Source: Edolisoma coerulescens (taxonomy: Eukaryota > Chordata > Aves > Passeriformes > Campephagidae). Taken from it: DNA of 64,000 bases. Each line of letters opens with the position of its first letter. Within the stretch, counting starts at the first letter, position 1. Made by a program: the position numbers and the translations under genes. This document shows, piece by piece, positions 48,701-59,770 of the stretch. The notes below the pieces were generated by a model, which had not been told where the DNA came from, searched no databases, and saw nothing but the letters and a program-made list of their open reading frames with translations. Location: assembly GCA_013397115.1 (NCBI GenBank), contig VWZW01006249.1, positions 4,907,625 to 4,971,624 of the forward strand, written 5' to 3'.

Positions 48701-49919
48701 GTGCTGGAGATGAAAGGCAGGGTACAAACTGTTCCTTTGGGGCTGCTCTGGAGGCTTTTTTGCTCAGTAACTCGTGGCTGTGAGGGAGGGTTTATGTGCA
48801 GTGGGCAGGGGGGCCCAGGGGACTGCGCTGGGGGCCCGTGGAGTTGAAAGTCTGTGTTTCGGGATCCATCCTGGTTTTGCAATTTTGTACCTATAATGAT
48901 AAAGCACTTATTTGTTTCATCTTCCCTTGAAGCCCTGGCCAGAGGGAGAGAAATGGATGCGGTAGACCTGGCCTGGAATTGCTCATCCTCTGGCAGCAAA
49001 TGAAGCCTTGGTGAGCTGCACTCAGCTGCTGACATTGGGTTAGCCTGGCTTGGAGGGGGGTGTTGATTCCAGGAAATCTGGCAAAGATGCAGCAACTAAG
49101 CTATTGTGTAAGAAAGCATTACCTAAGACGTGGTTAGGTAAGGTCCCTCACCTCTCCCCACTTTGTCTTACTTACATAATATGTGTATAGTATGTATGTA
49201 TATGGTACTGGCAGGGGGGCAATAATCACGGTGTGCAGACCTTAGCTGGAGCCACTTTTAGGGCTTGAGTCATTCAGATGAGAATTGAGGAAAGAATTTT
49301 TTATGATTGATACGTTAAAACTGCTGCTTTTCCTCTTCACTTGGTATATTTTGTTGTACGTGGTCAATAAATTTGCAGAGATATGCCTGTGGTTATGGAA
49401 ATCACACAATGGAATAATTAAATGGCCTAATTGTAAAGTTTATTATCTTCAGCATTTCACTCATCAGCTATTCTACCACACCTCACAGAGGAGGGCAGTA
49501 ATTATGAAAATCTGACACAGACTTGCACTCAGCAGGTGAATCCAGACAAATCCAAATTTGATTAACTGATCCTACCACCTGTGGGGATGGATCCCACTCC
49601 TCCCTCGTGGTGGTTTTTGACATGGTCAGTGATTGAAAATATTGAGGGAGGGGATGATAATATACAAGGCATAAATCATGAAGCATCTGCAGCACAGAGA
49701 AGGTTGGGACCATTTAAATTTTGGTACCACCTTGGCCTTCTAAATCTGTTCTGTGGGACTCAGGTCTGTGTTGCGTCCGAGCATTTCATCCTCTGTGGTC
49801 CTGGCTGGAGTTCTGTGAAAATATGCCTGTGGTAGATATCCTGGGGCTCCTGTCAGCACTAAAGGCTGATGCTGTCTAAAAAATGAGGAAGGAATGAAGT
49901 GTCCTCTCTAATATGACAC
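45761..49919. other. Unique non-coding sequence
   Basis: No exon or dispersed repeat was recognised. The segment has C-rich pyrimidine runs (around 47,030-47,090 and 48,055-48,100) and an AT-rich spell at 47,930-48,200. A minus-strand frame of 187 codons (48,532-49,095) has no recognisable domain. Confidence 0.5.
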
Positions 49920-50110
49920 AAAACCCTCATCACCCAAGCCATTTTCTAGCGTATTAATATTAATTTTGCACTAATGCAGGATGAATACATTTCAGTGTTT
50001 GGCCAGAGCACATTTGTCATTTTTATGTCATACTCACAGAATGCATCAGTGTGATATATTGTGTATTTTACCATAATAGTAGACAATATACCTCAGTATT
50101 TCATTTGGAC
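49920..50110. promoter_or_regulatory. AT-rich candidate regulatory element
   Basis: It contains a perfect 12-base palindrome ATTAATATTAAT at 49,953-49,964 followed by several ATG/CAT-rich homeodomain-like words. No frame or repeat fits. The call is based on composition only. Confidence 0.22.
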
Positions 50111-53100
50111 AAGTAGCAAGTATGAGGCAAGGAGACAGTCACTGCTGGACCAGGGCTGAGCTCAGGAAAACAGAAATAAATTAAAACATATTAATCTGGA
50201 ATGAAAAGTCATTTCTCTGGTAAATTAAAAGCAGAAGCCTTCACCTCTTGTTGAGTTGCCCTATTAGGCTGCCTTAGCAAGGCTTGGCCAGGAGCTTCTT
50301 CTGGATGTGACTTCAGGCACTGTGGTGGCAAAAGGCAGAACCTGAGAGTGACAGTGCCCGGGGAAAGCGCAGAGCTGGCGAATCTGAGATGGAGCCAGGT
50401 GGGCTCAGCACCTACTGCCAGGTGTGCCATGGGAGGCACCATCCTGCCTGTTCCCAGAGCACAGCTGCAGCAGGGTGAGGTGCCTCTGGGTGCTGGGAAG
50501 GAAGATCCCTAGGGCGCCCACAGAGAGGAGGCTGAGGGGCAGCGAAGGAGGGAGAAGGGGCCCCACAAGCACCAATGAAGTCACAGTTACTGAATGGACT
50601 TCTCCCTACTGCTTTATTTGTTCCCATGTTTTGCCCTGGGCACTGATGTTTAGTAATTTAGACCAAAGGGATCTAAAGCGTTGCCATAAAGGGTAGTTCA
50701 AAAATCAATGGATGTTAGAAAGGGTCAAATGATGCCATAAAGAGATTAACAGCAGCATGGAGAGATAATATTCCCCCGACTGCAGAGCTGGCCCTGAGAG
50801 CTTTATGACAGGGAAAGAGCAGAGGCAGCCCAGCACCTCCTTCCCTGCTTGACTTCTCCCCCTCCTCACAGCTCAGGGCTGTCTGGGGAGAAAGAGGGCA
50901 GGACTGCTGGGGGCAGCGAGCAGGGAGTGGCTGTGGAGATGGGAATGAGAGGAGACAGGCAGGTGGGCCATGCTGCTGCCTGATGAATTCTTCTTCTAAT
51001 CCAGACAAACTGCAGCTCTGTGGACAGTCCCTGCTAAATCACCCAGGAGGAAATTACTTACTCAGCAATCAGTCACAGGTTTATAGCATGAAGGTCAGAT
51101 TTTATGAGGGGCCCCTGGAAACGCATGGGGGAAACGCACCATGGCTGTGTGTCACTCCCCTGGCATCGGCCCTAAAGCCAGGGCAGGCAGTGCGCTAGGC
51201 AGGGGACAGAGCCAGCCAGAGCAGCCTTTCCCTGTCACTTCTTCCCCAAACCCATCTGTACGGCCTCCTCACCAAGCCAGGGAATCAAAGCAGGAGCCCG
51301 AGGGACCTGAGGGCTGAGGCAGAGGTGACATTTGGTGATCAACTGAATGTCCTTGTCAGGAGCAGGAAAGCTGCTCTCTGGGGATCTGGTTTTTTGCTTT
51401 GTTTTCAGCTGTTCTTTGGTTCCGTGGAATGTTCTCAATACTGACAATGCTCCCATGTAGGAGCACATTGGAATAAGCAGCTCTGTTTTCCCATCACGCT
51501 CCTGGGGCATTGCCTCTCTCTATGGGGACAGGTACAAAGAACCACTGGCATTTTTTGCTTAGAAAACACTCTCGATGCACAAAGATCTGTTCAGGCCATG
51601 TGGAGGGGCTGCTGCCCCTCAGGCTTGCAGTTGACTGGGCTCATGGAAGGGCCCTGAAGGAAGTGAACCCACGTGTTCAGCAAGGATTGCCTGGGAAATC
51701 TCAGCCTGAGCCTCCCAGGAAGGTTTTCCCCTTGGAGAGAAGCCAGAGGCAGCTTCCCCACGGCCCAGCTAATGCTTGGGAACCCTGGGCAGGAGGCAGT
51801 GATCTGCTTACAGGGATCTTCCTTCAAAGCATGTGCAGTCCTTGTACGCACAGCTCCCTAAGCCTTCCCATGGTGACAGTTTATGGCAGGATAAAGCCAA
51901 GGCAGATAATAACTTGTTTTCTTGGCGTTGCACTGTAGATCTTAGTATTGCAGGAAATTAAAAATCACACCCAGAGGTATCTGATGTTTCCTGGATGGAG
52001 GATCCTTTCTCCTGGCTGCTGCAGGTCTCAGGCCTGGCTGGCACCCAGAGGGTGGGGGCTCTTCATAAGGGACAGACTCCTTTGGGGTCTTCTAGGGAAC
52101 TCCTCAAGGCGGGAAGAACACATGAAGAATGGGGTAGCATTTGGTGCTGCACTTAAGCAAATCAATGTGTGAGTTGATGTGACTGGAAGAGATGTGTTGA
52201 AGAGCCAGCAGACTGATGTACCATATTAGCAAATCTGAAGGGAAAGGAAAGAGATGGCTAAACCTCGGGAAAAGATGACCTTGATCCACTGCCCTTTAAA
52301 GCCACAAAGGCATCTGTTTGCTGGAAGAGACAGCTGCCATTTTATGTGGGAGCACTTGTGTCACCACGTGCTGAGAGGTGACATTCTGAGCTCTTCCTGC
52401 TGCCATGTTTGGGTGGCTTTTGGCCAGCTCAAAGGCTGCTTCCCCAGGAGGAACCTGCTGTGATTCTCTTGCCCTTGCCCAGGGGGACATTTTTCTCTCC
52501 CACTTCCTTGCTGAATGCAAGGTGGCCATCAGGATGCCTGGTCCATCCCAGGGGAGCATTGTCCCTGCTGGGGGCACAGCAGGGCATCCAGTTTGCTCTA
52601 GGCATCCCTATATTCAGGACAGAGCAGGCAGGAGCCCTGGGCAGGGCTTCCAGACCCTGGCATGGAGCAGTGGTTTGACCTTCGGTCCATCTCCAAGGAA
52701 AGCAGCATTTTACTGACAGGCTTCAAAGTGACATGTGTGCTGTATCACCTCTTCCCTTTCTCACTCTGTTCCTTGATTCCAGGGTGCTGTTTTAGCTTGC
52801 TCCCTCTCTTCGCGTTTCCCCTCCTTCTATAGCTTTGCTTCTGATTCTCCTCTGCTTCCCACTTTTTCCCTTTTCCGTGTCCTGCTGACCCTGATCCTGC
52901 TCACCTGCCAGCCAACCCCACTGGGACCACTCTTGGGCTGCCCTCTGTAAGGATTTGTTTTCTTGCCTCACACCCAAGTGACAGCAGATGAGAGAGTAGG
53001 GTGCTACCACGAGATTTCTGTGCTTGCTTCCATCAGTGCTTCCTGCAGAGTCTGGGCGATTATTATCTCTGTAAATGACTGAAAGAAGTATAGTGATAAA

Positions 53101-56100
53101 AGGATTAAGCGAGACATATTTTACTTTATTTATTTTATCTTGCTGCTCCTTCTCCCATCCCCCTTGACAAGCTGTGGAGCATATTGTGCTGCAGCTGTTC
53201 CAGGGAGGAGCGGTGACATGGAGACCAGGGCATGGTGCAGAGGGGTCTGGGAGCAGGCAGAGAGCACAGATGGATGTTTGGGCAGGGGGTGCAAGGGGCT
53301 ACAGCAGGAGAGCAACAGACCCCACAGTGAAGGGGCTGGGGATGCAGTGAGGCAGCTTTCTTGCAGTGTCTTCTTTTTTGTCTCCTAGTCCTTCTTTTCA
53401 AGACAGGGGTAGAGAGCCCATGAGAATGCAGTCATGGAGCTGGACCTGGAGCTGCTCAGAGTGAGAGTTTCAGTGAGTTATGAACCAGGAGGGCTGACAG
53501 AGTGTCTCTGGACAGGAATTATTGCACAGAAATCCCACAAATTGCTGCTTGCCTGGGGGCCCCCGAGTGCACAACGCAGTGGCACAGCACCGTTCCCATG
53601 AGCAGTGCTTGCCAAGCTGTTCCTGCAGCAGATCCCTGCAGATGCTACTGGAAGCAGCCTATTCGCAGCTGAAGTTTATTTCAGGTCTCCATGTGTGTCT
53701 GCTAAATAGCTGACAACCTACAGACTTCTTAGGGACAACCCAGTCCTCTCTGGCAACTCGCAGAGCCCTGCCTGTGTCTGTGGCCTCACTAATGGCCCTT
53801 GTAAGGGTTCCCATGGTCAGAAGTGCAGGTGACTTCCAGCTGTGCTGGTGGCATTAGAGTTGGATGGGGCTTAAACCAAGACAGAGACTCAGAGTTATAC
53901 AAAGCAATTTAGCTTAAATGTTCAGGTTTTGGTATTGCACCCCTCCCAGCTCCTTGGCACGGAGGGAGCAGCACATGATTGCAAACTCTCCTTGGATTGA
54001 GCCCTAGAGGAACGAAGCTGGAGATTATGTTCCTGGCAAAGACTCCTCTCTAAAGCTCATTTGTACCAAGGCTGTATCTATTCTAGTAAATGTAACGAGC
54101 CAGGTTTCAGTCTGGTCCTGCGGGGCTGTGATGTGGTGTGGTTTGTGCTGATACAACTGAGCTTTGGCCTCTCCCATGCAGTTCACTGGTGACAGTCCCT
54201 GGCTCGTGCCATCCCCTGAACTGTGTCCAGGATCCTCTGGGAGAGTGCTGGCTGGAGCAGGCCAGGGAAGCATGTCCTGGCTTGGATGGCCATGACAGTG
54301 TCTGAAGCCTGTGCTCTGGCCCTGGCTTAGTTACCAATATAGATCTCTCCTGAGGCACTTTCACAGGGTAAAGGGAGTTTCACGGACCTACTGGGTGGAG
54401 CCAGGCGTGTGGGCTTTGTCTGGAGTGCTGCTCACAACAAGCACAGGGTCACCACATACGGAGCAGGAGCAAGGGTGGGGTTGGAAGGGAGTGGGGGAAT
54501 TTGGATGGAGAGGGAAGAGCGATTTGTGGCACACTGGGAAGCCTCAGCAAGCAGGAGTGGAGGCAAGAGGACCCTCTCAGTCTTTTCCCCGTGGTCTCAG
54601 TGCTGGCATGATCACACTGCCTGTATCAGCAGGAAGAACTTGGCACCCGCCATCTCACTGAGTGCTGTGTGGAGACAGATCAGCTGCTGTGTTTGTGTGA
54701 CTAAAGAGACCCAGGAGCACAATCAGTCAGGAAGTGAAACAAAAGGATGGCAGCATTCGGGCCAATACCTTCAGCAGTCCTCGGGATATGGGAGCTCCTC
54801 AGGCAGGCGAAGGAGCAGCTAGAACTATGTGTAATGATTGCATATTCCCCTGCACCCCTGGGACCCATGATCTGGCCCTAAAGGGGCAACAGCTGCACCG
54901 TGATATTCCCTTAAGAAGTCCAGTCCCTGAGGTGGCATCGCAGATATTTGCCTGGTAGGCGTGTGGTGGCAGCAGCACCCCTTGATTAGCTCTTGCCATT
55001 TGTTCTGCCTTGTGCTGCAGCTGCAAAGCAGCTGATGTTCACTGGGCTGTTGGTGCTTCTGGACCTCGGCCTCCATCTCTGTGCCCAGAGTTAAAGGCCC
55101 TCTCTGGGTTTGTGGTCAGCAGCAGAGGCTGTAGGTGGGACATGGCCCACGAGCTGTCACTCTGAGAGGCAGCCCAGGGGCTCAAGGCCAGGGTCAGCCT
55201 GCTGCCCCACCCACAGGTCTAAGCAGAAGGAACAATTTTGTCTCTTCAAGAGAGGCCTTTGGGAGATGAAGCTACATCAGAAGGGTCTCCCATGAATTCC
55301 TGCCCTCACTTGGAGAATACAAGGCAGGTGAGATGGGCAGCCATCACTGGAAGGTCACCTGAGGACATCTCCCAGCCTCACACAACTCTGCCTAAAGTCA
55401 GAGTGATTCCCCTGGGCTGACTCTTGCTATGGTGGCTTCTCCCCACAAATCCCTTCTGGCATTTGCTTTTCCCTACCTTCTCTGCTCTGCCATCTCTACC
55501 TTCCCTTCCACCAGTGCCCACAATGAGCAGAGCGAGCAATCCAGCATGGCCCAGTTTAATATTCCACAGATCCTCACACACTGATAAATGAGAACAAGAG
55601 AGGGGAGGGGGGGAGCCTGGTGCATGGGGGGGATATAAAGCCCTGAGCCTGTATTCAGACAGCAGAGATAACAATAAGCGAGAATAATAGTCTAACAAGT
55701 CGGAAATGTCACACGCGATCTGGTGCCATTAACACAACATGGATCTGAAATATCACATAATTAGTTTTGTGCCTGTTGTTCTGATTTGGAGAGAAAAAAT
55801 ATTAAAGGGAAGAGATTTGGGGGGGCAGAGAGGGAAGTGCCAGCAAAGTGAACTCATAAAAGGGTGAAGCCTACAGCGTCTAATGTTTTTGGAATGGTAT
55901 AATAAAGCTCTATCTCCTTACCCACGTTTGAGGCAGAGATTTTTATCTGGCAGTACGGGATAAAAAGAAATGAGAACTTGAAAAGGGTAGATAAAATTGC
56001 GATTGATCTCTCTAGGGCTGCCTTGCCTCCTTTCAGGGAAGCTTGTGGGCCTCATGAATTGCTCCACCACTGAGACACACGATCCCCACCCCTTCCCATG

Positions 56101-56685
56101 CCACCTCGCTAAAAGATGAAAAAACCCAATGTTTTCAAGACTTCTTTCCCCATCTTTTTATAACCCAGTGCACAAAGCCCTTGTTTGAAAGCTGTGCAGT
56201 GACTCAGGAGGTGTTTGTCCCCTGAGAGCAGGCCCTAATGCATGGGTGTTTGGGGGACCCCCACTGCTCCGAGGCGTGTGAGTGCCTGTGCCTGCAGACA
56301 GGCTCGGAACTTCAGGGGCTGGTGGCTGCCACCAGCTGCTGGGAGCAAAGCTCCTGCCTCTGCTGCAGAGCCCGCTTCGTGCTGGGGGCATTTTGTGTCT
56401 TTCTGAGGGATACAGACACTATCAAAAGAGACAGAAATGCCCAGGTCTCAGAGGGATGGGCACTGCTTGGGGATGGTTGTATAAGGATTGGAACATGACT
56501 CTTGCTTTTCTCTGAGGTGGTAGGAAAAGGGGAAATTGCAAATATCACAGGAGACAAACGCTGTCAGTCCTTTCCTGCTCTGCAGCCTGTTGGAGTATGG
56601 GGAAAGTGGTGTACATGCCAAGCTCTTGTGAGTCAACTCTGGTTGTGTCAACTCTACACCTGATTATTAGGTGTCTATGTTAGGT
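50111..56685. other. Unique non-coding sequence with a G-quadruplex motif
   Basis: No gene was recognised. Frames are short and overlap on both strands. G-rich runs occur at 55,590-55,635 and an AT-rich spell at 55,730-55,990. Neither resolves to a named element. Confidence 0.5.
54473..54497 (+). other. G-quadruplex motif
   Basis: G runs of 3, 4, 3 and 5 are separated by loops of 1, 6 and 3 bases, fitting the canonical pattern. Confidence 0.65.
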
Positions 56686-56725
56686 GACTAATTAGACTAT
56701 TAGTTGACTAATTAGACTATTAGGT
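56686..56725. repeat. Two tandem 20-bp units with homeodomain cores
   Basis: GACTAATTAGACTATTAGTT (56,686-56,705) is followed at once by GACTAATTAGACTATTAGGT (56,706-56,725). The units differ at one base, and partial unit ends lie on both sides. Each contains CTAATTAG, a palindromic homeodomain core, so the duplication doubles the site. Confidence 0.9.
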
Positions 56726-56859
56726 GACTGTACACTCCTTTTTCTGGCAGGAGCTGCCCCTTTCTGCAGGGCCCACATCTCAAACACACTTCTTTGAAGC
56801 AGGAGCACTTGGAGAAGGAGGTGGGGATTGCACTTACCCACCCCTCTATCGTGGAACAA

Positions 56860-56987
56860 CTTCAAGGTCAAGCTGGATGGGGCTTGGAGCAACCTGGTCT
56901 AGTGGAAGGTGTCACTGCCCATGGCAGGGGATAGGACTGGATGATCTTTAAGGTCCCTTCCAACCCAAACCATTCTATGATTCTATT
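56860..56987 (+). mobile_element. CR1 LINE 3'-end fragment
   Basis: It starts in the last ORF2 codons (TCAAGGTCAAGCTGGATGGG) and continues through the standard tail with GGTCTAGTGGAAGGTGTC, GATGATCTTTAAGG and CCTTCCAACCC. It ends in ATTCTATGATTCTAT. It is a short, strongly 5'-truncated copy that matches the consensus well by eye. Confidence 0.93.
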
Positions 56988-57939
56988 AACTTAGCATTTT
57001 CATCATCAACAAGATCATGATAGGGATGGGGAAGGATTTCTTATCCATGCGTCATTTTAAGCATTCCCCTTTGTACATGCCTTTTCCAAAAAGCCCTTTA
57101 ACTCTGGTGCTCACTGGGACATGAACAGCAAACTCATTACCTCTGCCTCTGGTGAGAAGGCTGGAGCTGCTTGTTGGGAGTCAGGCACGGATTTTATTCT
57201 CTCCTCTGGCAGAGGCATCCCCTTCTCCATCCCCCAGCTGTGCACTGGCTGTGGGAGGTTGGTGGGTGCCTCCTGCTCCTGTAGGCAGGGACTAATCACC
57301 CACTGGTGCTTCAAGGCTGAAGAACCTTGTGGTGCACAGCAGCCAGAGCTGCTTTTGCCAGGTCATTCCAGGGAGCGTATTTTGGGTGGGAGATGGGAAG
57401 GACGTGTGCTCCTGCTGCTTGCTCTTGCCCTGTCACTGCAGAGCAGCTTCACACCCATCCAGGCCTTCGTGTCCCCTTTCCCTGGTTTCTCAGCGTGTGT
57501 GAAGGGAGAGCAGAGATGTGCTAACCCCACATTTGAATTACAATGGATAACCAAGCTTTCAGTCACTTGTTTACCTGCCAATTGCTAATCACTTTTAAAC
57601 ATATTCTGGGAAAGAGGTGCTTTCAAACAAAAGCAGCACTCCTCTGCCAAAGGCAGGGGTAGCTGTGTCCAACTCCTGTCTCTGGAGGATGCCTGTAGGA
57701 TTGGGATTCAATTAATTCAGCCCCAGCGGATCCATCGCTTTGCCCGCCAACAGCCAGGCCCTGACAGCAGTGTGACAGCAACGCTGATCTATTGCTCGCT
57801 GCCCTGGCCAGTCGTGACAGGGGGCTGCTGTCACCTCCAGAGCCAAAGCCTTTGCCATGGAGTGAGGGATTCACAGAGGGCTGAAGTGCAGCTGCCTCTG
57901 GGCTGGAGTGTGGCAGCTATGTAACAGAGCTCCCCTCAT
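56988..57939. other. Unique non-coding sequence, nothing recognised
   Basis: A 155-codon plus-strand frame (57,121-57,588) contains a cysteine-rich stretch but resembles no family I recognise and has opposed frames over it. I take it as chance. Confidence 0.5.
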
Positions 57940-58581
57940 TCACACGGGAAGTGAAAAGTATTTCTGCGTTTTGTTAACACTGAGCAGAAGTGATAAATAT
58001 TAGGACTAGCAAAGAAGTGAGTTTTCCTTTTCGACAAGAAAGTCTGTGGCATCAGTTTTTTCTCTTGACTCCGAAATGAATGTTAAAAATTCTGATGAAG
58101 CATATGTTCTTCCAAAATTAAACATTTCGTTTCTATTTCAGCCTTTGCAGCTTGCCAGTATTTTTAAAATACCAACCAAATGATTTTGTTTGGAAAAATC
58201 ATTTTGAACAAGGCGTTTTAGACTGCTTAAAATGCTTTGTTTCATTTTTTTAAATGGAAAGGCTATGGAACAGTCTGTGTGACATTAGTGTTTTCTGAGA
58301 TGTGTTGATTTAAATGAATACAATTGATAATTTTATTTTGGTGATAAGCAATTGTTGATGAAAAATTTCTGATCTGCTCTAGAAGAATGGACAAGGCCTG
58401 TATTATATATTGGTTTCTATCTAGAGAGTGAGACATTGGCTATTGCAAGAAGCAAAGGGAAGCTTGTGTGACCATTGCTATCAAAAAATCCCTAAAAACA
58501 CTCCTCTACGTCATATGTCAATGCAAAACATTAAGTTTCTTCTAGCAATTTACAGGGAATTTTATCAGAACGATGCAAGAA
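57940..58581. promoter_or_regulatory. AT-rich block with a perfect hairpin
   Basis: An AT-rich block lies just upstream of LTR copy 2. It holds a hairpin with arms AAATGATTTT (58,178-58,187) and AAAATCATTT (58,195-58,204) around a 7-base loop, and several TTAAAAT words. No exon or repeat was recognised. A regulatory or matrix-attachment role is speculation. Confidence 0.2.
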
Positions 58582-58702
58582 AGAAATGGGCTGCAAGATG
58601 AGTTCGACAGTGCTAGTTCTCCCATCCATTTCAGTCTGCTTGAGTTCTCAGCAGATCAGCTCAGCCTGGACTTGCTATGAAGGTTCAAATAGACCCCAAC
58701 AC
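58582..58702. other. Short unique flank of LTR copy 2
   Basis: Non-repeat sequence between the AT-rich block and the LTR start. It ends in ACCCCAACAC immediately before the TGTCTTGG terminus. No target-site duplication could be matched with confidence on the far side. Confidence 0.6.
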
Positions 58703-58978
58703 TGTCTTGGTTTGAAAGACAGGTGTCTGCCAAGGAAGGCAGGAACCTCCCCTGGAATGGAGAATATGACCCGCTTCCCTCCCAATTATTATAACTTGGA
58801 AATTAAGGAGCTTTCAGGCGCAGATATGGGAGAAGGAGTAGCAGTTCTTTGCTGGTGTGTGTGCGTGTAACAAGGCAAACAAACAAGAGCGGCGGTAACG
58901 CCAAGGAACGGGAGCAGCGAACCCAACAAATCCCGGCCGCTCCCGGGGCCGCGTCCCCTTCCTGCGGCTCCGCTCCGG

Positions 58979-58992
58979 CCGGCAGGGGGCGC
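58979..58992 (+). promoter_or_regulatory. CTCF-like core motif 1 in the LTR
   Basis: CCGGCAGGGGGCGC matches the CTCF core consensus CCASYAGRKGGCRS at 13 of 14 positions; the third base is G in place of A. It lies in the CpG-rich centre of the LTR, 51 bases before a second match in the same orientation. Binding is inferred and could be blocked by CpG methylation. Confidence 0.5.
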
Positions 58993-59029
58993 CGCTGGCT
59001 CCCGGCCGCCGGGGGGGGTGATTCCCGCG

Positions 59030-59043
59030 CCTGCAGGGGGCGC
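59030..59043 (+). promoter_or_regulatory. CTCF-like core motif 2 in the LTR
   Basis: CCTGCAGGGGGCGC matches CCASYAGRKGGCRS at 13 of 14 positions; the third base is T. It has the same orientation as motif 1. Paired CTCF words inside a retroviral LTR recall repeat-borne CTCF sites in other vertebrates, but occupancy is not shown. Confidence 0.5.
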
Positions 59044-59227
59044 TGTGGCGCGAGTGCATTGCCCTCACGCGGTGATGGCGGGCGGGCTGGGCGGCAAAAA
59101 CGGGCTGCAGCAGGAGCCCCGGAGCAGCGGCCGGAACGGCAGGGCGGGCTCACCGGGGCAGCAAGCGAGAGGCAGCAGGAACTCGGCAGCTGTAGCAGGA
59201 GCCACGGGGTGTCCCGGCGGGCAGGGG

Positions 59228-59635
59228 GTGAGTGGCCACAGTGTAGCAAAAAACCCGGAGCAGTGGCAGAGAAGCAGCGGGGCTGGGCAGCAGCAGCCCG
59301 GCTCCCGAGCACGGCTGGGAGAGGCTCCCCTGGAGGAAGAAAGGGCCCGGGGTTTCCCCTGAGGCACCTCAGCAGATGGTGAAAGGGTCCCCCCCAGTGA
59401 GGCCGGGTGTTAATAAGGCTCCAGTGCAACGGCCGCTCCCACAGGCAGAGCTTCACTCAGGGTAAGAGAACGCAGCAGGAGATGGAGCCTTGCGGTGGTG
59501 GCAAATTCTCCCACAGCGACCGCAGCCTGCTTCCCCTCCGATGCCGAGAGAGCAAGGAGCTGCGTCCAGCCCCCTTTTCCCCAGCCCAAATCTCACTGTA
59601 TCTCTGCCCCTCTAAGAAAAACCCCTCAGGTAAGA
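59228..59635 (+). promoter_or_regulatory. Three consensus splice-donor words in the LTR
   Basis: GGG|GTGAGT (intron would start at 59,228), AGG|GTAAGA (59,462) and CAG|GTAAGA (59,630) lie downstream of the CpG-rich centre. The last two sit in a partly duplicated context (TCAGGGTAAGAGAA and TCAGGTAAGAGAA). If the LTR promotes transcription, any of these could splice to a downstream exon. That is inference. Confidence 0.35.
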
Positions 59636-59770
59636 GAAGTGCAGCCAGATACACTCCTCCCCCTCCTTCATGATACTGGTCGTTATTGTCTCTTAGCAAC
59701 AAATGGGACAAAATTCCCCAAGAGAAAGAAACAAAAGTAAAAATCCTAACTCCTAACAAACACCAAGTCG

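Larger units (their letters stand above)
58703..59770 (+). mobile_element. Passerine ERV-L-type solo LTR (copy 2)
   Basis: It starts TGTCTTGGTTTGAAAGACAG and shares its first ~145 bases and its last ~80 bases with copy 1 at 37,796, with a few substitutions and small indels. The centre (about 58,885-59,345) is very CpG-rich. No primer-binding site, gag, pol or env frame is visible on either side within the window, so it is probably a solo LTR left by recombination. The long frames across its centre, 177 codons plus and 217 codons minus, are products of GC-rich composition. The right end is estimated from the AACTCCTAAC word shared with copy 1 and may be off by about 20 bases. Confidence 0.8.

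Noticed and set aside
55590..55635. G-quadruplex at the G-rich runs
   Set aside because: Forming four runs needs a loop of about 12 bases, beyond the usual limit of 7.
58803..59456. 217-codon minus and 177-codon plus frames as genes
   Set aside because: Both lie in the GC-rich centre of an LTR and are low-complexity in Pro, Arg, Gly and Ala. They are composition artefacts of the repeat.
37796..59770. The two LTRs as ends of a single provirus
   Set aside because: They are about 21 kb apart, differ at many positions, and enclose CR1 fragments and unique DNA with no visible viral genes. They are separate solo LTRs.
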